NCBI GenBank assembly: GCA_900754495.1
Contig: CAAEDC010000023.1
Location: 1-15,154, forward strand
Source: Eggerthellaceae bacterium
GTDB lineage: Bacteria; Actinomycetota; Coriobacteriia; Coriobacteriales; Eggerthellaceae
Length of the DNA stretch: 15,154 nucleotides
Reading direction: 5' to 3'
This document shows positions 12,565 through 15,154 of the stretch, one piece after another (position 1 is the stretch's first letter; the number at the start of each line of letters is the position of its first letter). The notes beneath the pieces are model-generated. The model ran no database searches. It was not told where the DNA came from and saw only the letters and a program-made list of their open reading frames with translations. The translations under genes were made by a program, and so were the position numbers.

Positions 12565-15093
12565 CTACTTCATCAGCTTGCCCAGGACGTCGGTGAGCTC
12601 CTCCACGGTGAAAGGCTTGGCGACGTGCCCGTTCATGCCGGCCTCGGTGGTCTTGGCGATGTCCTCGGCGAACGCGTTGGCGGTCACGGCGACGATCGGC
12701 ACCGTGGCGGCGTCCTCGCGGTCGAGCGCGCGGATGGCGCGCGTTGCCTCGCAGCCGTCCATGACGGGCATCTGCATGTCCATGAGGATCGCGTCGATCG
12801 CGTCCAGCTGCGAGTTGGCGAATGCCTCAAGCGCCTCCTGGCCGTTGCGCGCCTCGATCATCTCGGCGCCCAGCGCGCTCAAAAACTCCGTCGCGATCAG
12901 CATGTTGATCTCGTTGTCCTCGGCGATGAGCAGCGTCTTGCCGCTCAGGTCGAGCGGGGCATCCGCGGCGCCGTCGGCGGCGTCCGCCTCGCCCTCGAAG
13001 TCCTCCTCGACCATCTGCAGCGGCACCACTACGGTGAACGTGCTGCCTTGGCCCAGCTTGCTGCGCACCGATATCTCGCCGCTCATCTGCTGCACCAGGC
13101 TCTTGACGATGGGCATGCCCAGGCCCGTGCCCGTCACGCCCGTCGGCGCGAACATCGTCTCGCGCGCGAACGGCTCGAACACCTGCTGCAAAAACTCATC
13201 GGACATGCCGATGCCCGTGTCCGTCACGTCCAGCTGGTACTTGGCCGTGCGCTCGGTGTGCGCGGTCTCGCGCAGCGACACGCTGACGCTCGCGCCCTCC
13301 AGCGAGTACTTGAGCGCGTTGGAGACCAGGTTGTTTAGGATCTGGCTCATGCGCTTGGCGTCGCCGTAGACGCGGTCGTGCTCGATGTCGACCGCCACGT
13401 CCAGATGCTTGCCCTCGCGCTGCGCCTGCTCGGTGAACAGCCCCAGCGTGGTGTCGACGCACTCGCGCAGGCTCATCGGCGCGTAGTTGACCATGCCGCT
13501 GTCGCCGTGTTCCATGCGCGACATGTCCAGCACGTCGTTGACCAGGCCCAGCAGCTGATCTCCCGCGCCTTCGATTTTGTCCAGATACTCGCGCGTCTTC
13601 TGCGTGTCGTCGATGTCGCGCTTGGCGAGCTCGGTCAGGCCGATGATCGCGTTGAGCGGCGTGCGCATGTCGTGTGACGCGTTGCTGAAGAACGACGCCT
13701 TGCGCTCCACCGTCGAGCGCGCCGACGCCAGGGCGTTCTCGAGCAGCTCGTTGCGCATCAGCTCGCGCTTCTTCTCGCGGTCGACGTCGCGGAAGCACAT
13801 CACCACTTCGCCGCGGCGCAGGTCGCCGTTGTGGATGATGCGGATCGACACCCAGCGCACGCCGTCGGGGAACGTGCGGCGGAAATCGCCGCCGAACTCG
13901 GTGACGCCGTCGGCGATGAGCGCGCGGATGTTGTCGAGCGAGAAGCTCTTCTCGAACTCGGTGTAGGTGCGCTCGTCGACGTACTTCTTCACGACCTCGA
14001 TGAGGTAGTGGTAGTCGCCGCGGTCGCCGTGCTCGCCCAGCTCGGAGCGCACGTCGGCAGAGCTCTTGATGGCCTCGTAGGTGCCGCGCTGGTAGTCGAT
14101 GCGGTAGATGGCGTAGAACGTGTCGCCCAAAAGCCGCAGCGTGTCGGCGGTGTGGCGCGCCCGGCGCTCCTCGATCGTCGAGCGGATCATGAACGCGCAT
14201 GCGATGATCAAGATCGCGACGAACACGATCACGATGGTCAACAGCGTGGCGTCCCAGCCTTCCTGCAGGATCGCCTTGGTGGGGATGGTGATGACCGACA
14301 TCCAGCCGTTGTCCATCTGGGAGTAGTACACGCTGCGGTTCATGCCGTCGGTGCCGGCGATGCTCATCACGTCGGAGTCGTCGGTGTCGGCCTTGATGCC
14401 GTCGGTCAGGTTGTTCAGATAATCCTGCACGGCGGGATCGGCCAGGTCGAGCCCGGTGGACGCGTAGAGCAGGGCGCCTTGGCGGTCGAACAGGAAATAC
14501 GATCCGCCCGAGGGGATCTCGGCGGTCATGCGGTCCTCGTTGAGCTTGTCGAGGCGGATGTCGAACGCGACCACGTCGCCCTCGTCGCCGATCGAGATGG
14601 ACAGCGTCACGAGCTGTCCGCCGGTGATCACGTCGGTGTAGGCGTCGGTGTAGGTGATATGCCCCTTGTCGGCCAGCGCGTTTTGGTACCACGCGGTGGA
14701 GGCGTAGTCGTAGACGTCGTCGCCCTCCCAGGGGTTGGCGGCGATGATGCGCCCGTCGACCACCACGTAGGGGTCGATGATCTCGGCGCCCAGCACCTCG
14801 GTGATGTGGCTTGAGTACGCGTCGAGCCACTCGCTGATCTCGTCCTCGGTTGCGCCGCTGTCGATCATGTCGTCCAGGTAGGTGTAGCCCAGCCCCAGGA
14901 AGTACGTGTACACCGAGAAGCGGTTCTCCTCCTCGGCGGCGTAGGTAGTGGCGAGGCTGGTGCCCATGCGGTCGGCGTTGAGCAGCAGCTTGTCGCGCAC
15001 CAGGAACACGCACCAGGCGATCAGCAGCGCCATCACCACGGAGAGGGCGGCTCCAAGCGCGACCTTGGTGCGGGTGCGGTTCTTCGGTCCCAT
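12565..15093 (-). CDS. Hybrid sensor histidine kinase (Cache-PAS-HisKA-HATPase-REC)
   Basis: The 842-aa membrane kinase has TM1 at about 11-32, an extracellular Cache-type sensor domain (about 40-275; WYQNALADKGHITYTDAYTD at 135-152) and TM2 at about 283-303. A cytoplasmic PAS-like region (319-440) is followed by a HisKA domain with H box SHDMRTPLNAI (phospho-His 474). The HATPase domain has an N box with N592, G1 DTGIGM (625-630) and G2 GTGLGM (655-660). The C-terminal receiver has the acid pair E725-D726, phospho-Asp D772 and conserved Lys826 in AKPF. All catalytic residues are present. The fused receiver suggests a phosphorelay, but no output regulator or Hpt protein is in the window. ATG 15093 is preceded by the strong ribosome binding site AGGAAGGA (15108-15101), 7 nt away. 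It converges on the adhesin operon. The sensed ligand is unknown. Confidence 0.95.
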   Translation of the reverse strand: MGPKNRTRTKVALGAALSVVMALLIAWCVFLVRDKLLLNADRMGTSLATTYAAEEENRFSVYTYFLGLGYTYLDDMIDSGATEDEISEWLDAYSSHITEVLGAEIIDPYVVVDGRIIAANPWEGDDVYDYASTAWYQNALADKGHITYTDAYTDVITGGQLVTLSISIGDEGDVVAFDIRLDKLNEDRMTAEIPSGGSYFLFDRQGALLYASTGLDLADPAVQDYLNNLTDGIKADTDDSDVMSIAGTDGMNRSVYYSQMDNGWMSVITIPTKAILQEGWDATLLTIVIVFVAILIIACAFMIRSTIEERRARHTADTLRLLGDTFYAIYRIDYQRGTYEAIKSSADVRSELGEHGDRGDYHYLIEVVKKYVDERTYTEFEKSFSLDNIRALIADGVTEFGGDFRRTFPDGVRWVSIRIIHNGDLRRGEVVMCFRDVDREKKRELMRNELLENALASARSTVERKASFFSNASHDMRTPLNAIIGLTELAKRDIDDTQKTREYLDKIEGAGDQLLGLVNDVLDMSRMEHGDSGMVNYAPMSLRECVDTTLGLFTEQAQREGKHLDVAVDIEHDRVYGDAKRMSQILNNLVSNALKYSLEGASVSVSLRETAHTERTAKYQLDVTDTGIGMSDEFLQQVFEPFARETMFAPTGVTGTGLGMPIVKSLVQQMSGEISVRSKLGQGSTFTVVVPLQMVEEDFEGEADAADGAADAPLDLSGKTLLIAEDNEINMLIATEFLSALGAEMIEARNGQEALEAFANSQLDAIDAILMDMQMPVMDGCEATRAIRALDREDAATVPIVAVTANAFAEDIAKTTEAGMNGHVAKPFTVEELTDVLGKLMK

Positions 15094-15135
15094 GGCGGTG
15101 TCCTTCCTGGTGGGCGGCGGATCAGACGGGCGGTC

Positions 15136-15148
15136 GGGGGGGGGGGGG
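15136..15148. repeat. 13-base G homopolymer upstream of the kinase gene
   Basis: An uninterrupted run of 13 G (C on the coding strand of the kinase) lies 42-55 nt before the kinase ATG, in its promoter or 5' leader. Such tracts are slippage-prone. It is close to the window end, so an assembly or sequencing effect is also possible. Confidence 0.85.
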
Positions 15149-15154
15149 ACTAAA

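Overview
The window looks like a chromosomal stretch of a high-GC Gram-positive bacterium, most likely a gut actinobacterium of the class Coriobacteriia (Eggerthella/Gordonibacter/Adlercreutzia/Collinsella-like). The reasons are G/C-ending codons in the core genes, a type IV pilus locus whose minor proteins resemble the Clostridia/Coriobacteriia type rather than the proteobacterial type, a large MBG-domain surface protein with a non-LPXTG membrane anchor, and a Cache-type hybrid histidine kinase. The genus is an inference; no rRNA or other marker gene is present.

Region 1 (1-3307, + strand) is the distal part of a type IV pilus or pseudopilus operon. It holds four small membrane proteins with one N-terminal hydrophobic helix each. 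They are packed by ATGA overlap, by stop/start overlap and by an ATG directly abutting a stop codon. The retraction ATPase gene pilT follows with its own candidate promoter. The first gene is cut by the window edge.

Region 2 (3308-5783) is an accessory island of visibly lower GC. It begins with a relic of an IS3-family insertion sequence (transposase C-terminus plus terminal repeat) about 20 bp after pilT. Next come three 12-bp direct repeats at an exact 33-bp period, then a complete AAA-type ATPase with a DUF4143 domain (454 aa). A non-coding stretch follows, then a decaying tandem array of about six 23-bp units. That array may be the multi-repeat end of an IS21-like element or binding sites linked to the ATPase. 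The island ends with a putative promoter and a roughly 150-nt leader.

Region 3 (5784-12251, + strand) is a two-gene surface operon. It encodes a 1969-aa secreted, membrane-anchored adhesin-like protein (signal peptide, InlB/Flg_new-type beta repeats, MucBP-like domain, MBG/YDG Ig-like modules, Asp-Pro linkers, C-terminal membrane helix) and a 178-aa two-helix membrane protein. Two strong hairpins close it.

Region 4 (12565-15093, - strand) is a convergent gene for an 842-aa hybrid sensor kinase (Cache, PAS-like, HisKA, HATPase, receiver). A 13-base G run lies upstream of its start. Pili, adhesin and sensor together suggest a cell-surface/attachment neighbourhood interrupted by a mobile cassette. 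The parts most worth a second look are the ATPase-plus-repeats cassette and the mosaic adhesin.
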